Shown here: positions 5,390 to 5,639 of the stretch, in pieces
How the letters are laid out: each line of letters begins with the position of its first letter
How positions within the stretch are numbered: position 1 is the first letter of the stretch
DNA from: a bacterium
GTDB taxonomy: Bacteria > Bacillota > Clostridia > Oscillospirales > Acutalibacteraceae
Assembly: GCA_004560045.1 (NCBI GenBank)
Contig: SFWF01000105.1
Coordinates: forward strand, 1-5,639
DNA length: 5,639 nt
Direction: 5' to 3'
Notes under the pieces: generated by a model
The model's input: only the letters and a program-made list of their open reading frames with translations
What the model was told of the DNA's origin: nothing
Database searches by the model: none
Made by a program: the position numbers and the translations under genes

Positions 5390-5437
5390 GAGTAACGCCT
5401 ACGGCGTGAGTAGCGCTACGCGCGAGTAAAAAGAGTA
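5390..5437. repeat. GAGTA-linked array of miniature hairpins
   Basis: The pentamer GAGTA occurs four times (5390, 5408, 5424, 5433). Between the first three copies sit two different tiny palindromes with the same TAC loop: ACGCC/GGCGT (5395-5407) and GCGC/GCGC (5413-5423). The third and fourth copies are separated only by AAAA. The linker and loop are constant while the stems change with both arms still paired, so the stems may have been kept by selection or made by a copying mechanism. No gene is found here. Confidence 0.65.
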
Positions 5438-5526
5438 ACGGATATCGAAAATAAGACTGCTTCGGTATCCGTCGGCCTTCCCTTGGGGGAAGGGGGACCA
5501 CGACCCGTAGGGTCGTATTTCCGACC
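5438..5526. repeat. run of three further hairpins in the non-coding region
   Basis: Three inverted repeats follow closely. The first is ACGGATATCG (5438-5447) with CGGTATCCGT (5463-5472), 10 bp with one wobble. The second is CCTTCCC (5476-5482) with GGGAAGG (5487-5493), loop TTGG. The third is ACGACCC (5500-5506) with GGGTCGT (5510-5516), loop GTA. A further CGACC at 5522-5526 could compete for GGTCG at 5511-5515. The CCTTCCC/GGGAAGG motif resembles a dispersed repeat common in Oscillospiraceae genomes. None carries a T-run that would mark a terminator, and no ORF of note overlaps. Confidence 0.6.
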
Positions 5527-5535
5527 GCAGGGAGG

Positions 5536-5639
5536 AACATCATTTTGCGCCAAAGGCGCAAATATCGTTTTCGTTTGCGTTCGGAAAACGATGTTGCCTT
5601 ACGGCAAATGATGTTATGCTTCGCATAAATGATGTTGCG
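5536..5639. repeat. ATGATGTT-linked hairpin array, continuing past the window edge
   Basis: The octamer ATGATGTT occurs at 5608 and 5629, with a one-mismatch copy ACGATGTT at 5588 and an inverted copy AACATCAT at 5536-5543. Hairpins of different sequence lie between: TTTGCGCC/GGCGCAAA (5544-5562), ATCGTTTTC/GAAAACGAT (5564-5592), TTGCC/GGCAA (5594-5607) and TTATGC/GCATAA (5614-5628). The spacing of the direct copies is 20-21 bases. The inverted copy at 5536 can pair with the one at 5608-5615 to enclose three hairpins in a cloverleaf-like fold. The last linker is followed by GCG at the window end, so the array probably goes on. There is no coding frame. Confidence 0.65.

Noticed and set aside
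5336..5639. CRISPR array
   Set aside because: Repeat units are 5-8 bases, the intervals are short self-complementary hairpins instead of unique spacers, and no cas gene is present.

Overview
The window looks like a piece of a gut-type Clostridia chromosome (Oscillospiraceae/Ruminococcaceae-like). This is inferred from the protein types, from Firmicutes-style ribosome binding sites and promoter boxes, and from the short palindromic and heptamer repeats typical of such genomes. No rRNA or tRNA is present to fix the taxonomy.

Layout. Positions 1-965 (+) hold the C-terminal two thirds or so of a Gfo/Idh/MocA-family oxidoreductase whose start lies off the left edge. A non-coding stretch with two terminator-like hairpins follows (966-1110). 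Next comes an IS200-type (TnpA-only, Y1 HUH transposase) insertion element at about 1117-1890. Its tnpA (+) is broken by a small deletion, while its end hairpins, promoter and regulatory hairpins are still readable. From 1845 to 5267 a compact minus-strand operon runs toward the insertion element: a DUF5058-like membrane protein, a second membrane protein, a membrane-anchored M20 zinc peptidase and a YfcE-like metallophosphoesterase. A clear sigma-A promoter (5298-5326) precedes it. The last 300 bases (5331-5639) contain no gene and are packed with repeats: a heptamer tandem array, then chains of small hairpins separated by constant linkers, running off the right edge.

How the parts fit. The two membrane genes and the peptidase gene overlap by TAATG junctions, which suggests translational coupling and one functional unit: probably a two-subunit transporter feeding a peptidase or amidohydrolase. 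The substrate cannot be read from sequence. The phosphoesterase gene is last, eight bases behind the peptidase. The insertion element has landed at its 3' end, so the final ~14 codons and the stop codon come from the element's right end. The operon's probable original terminator (1071-1100) is now on the far side of the element. A new minus-strand terminator inside the element (1750-1779) may have taken over.

The points most worth following are the insulated expression signals at the left end of the element, the element-supplied C-terminus of the phosphoesterase, the peptidase-transporter operon, and the linker/hairpin array at the right edge.
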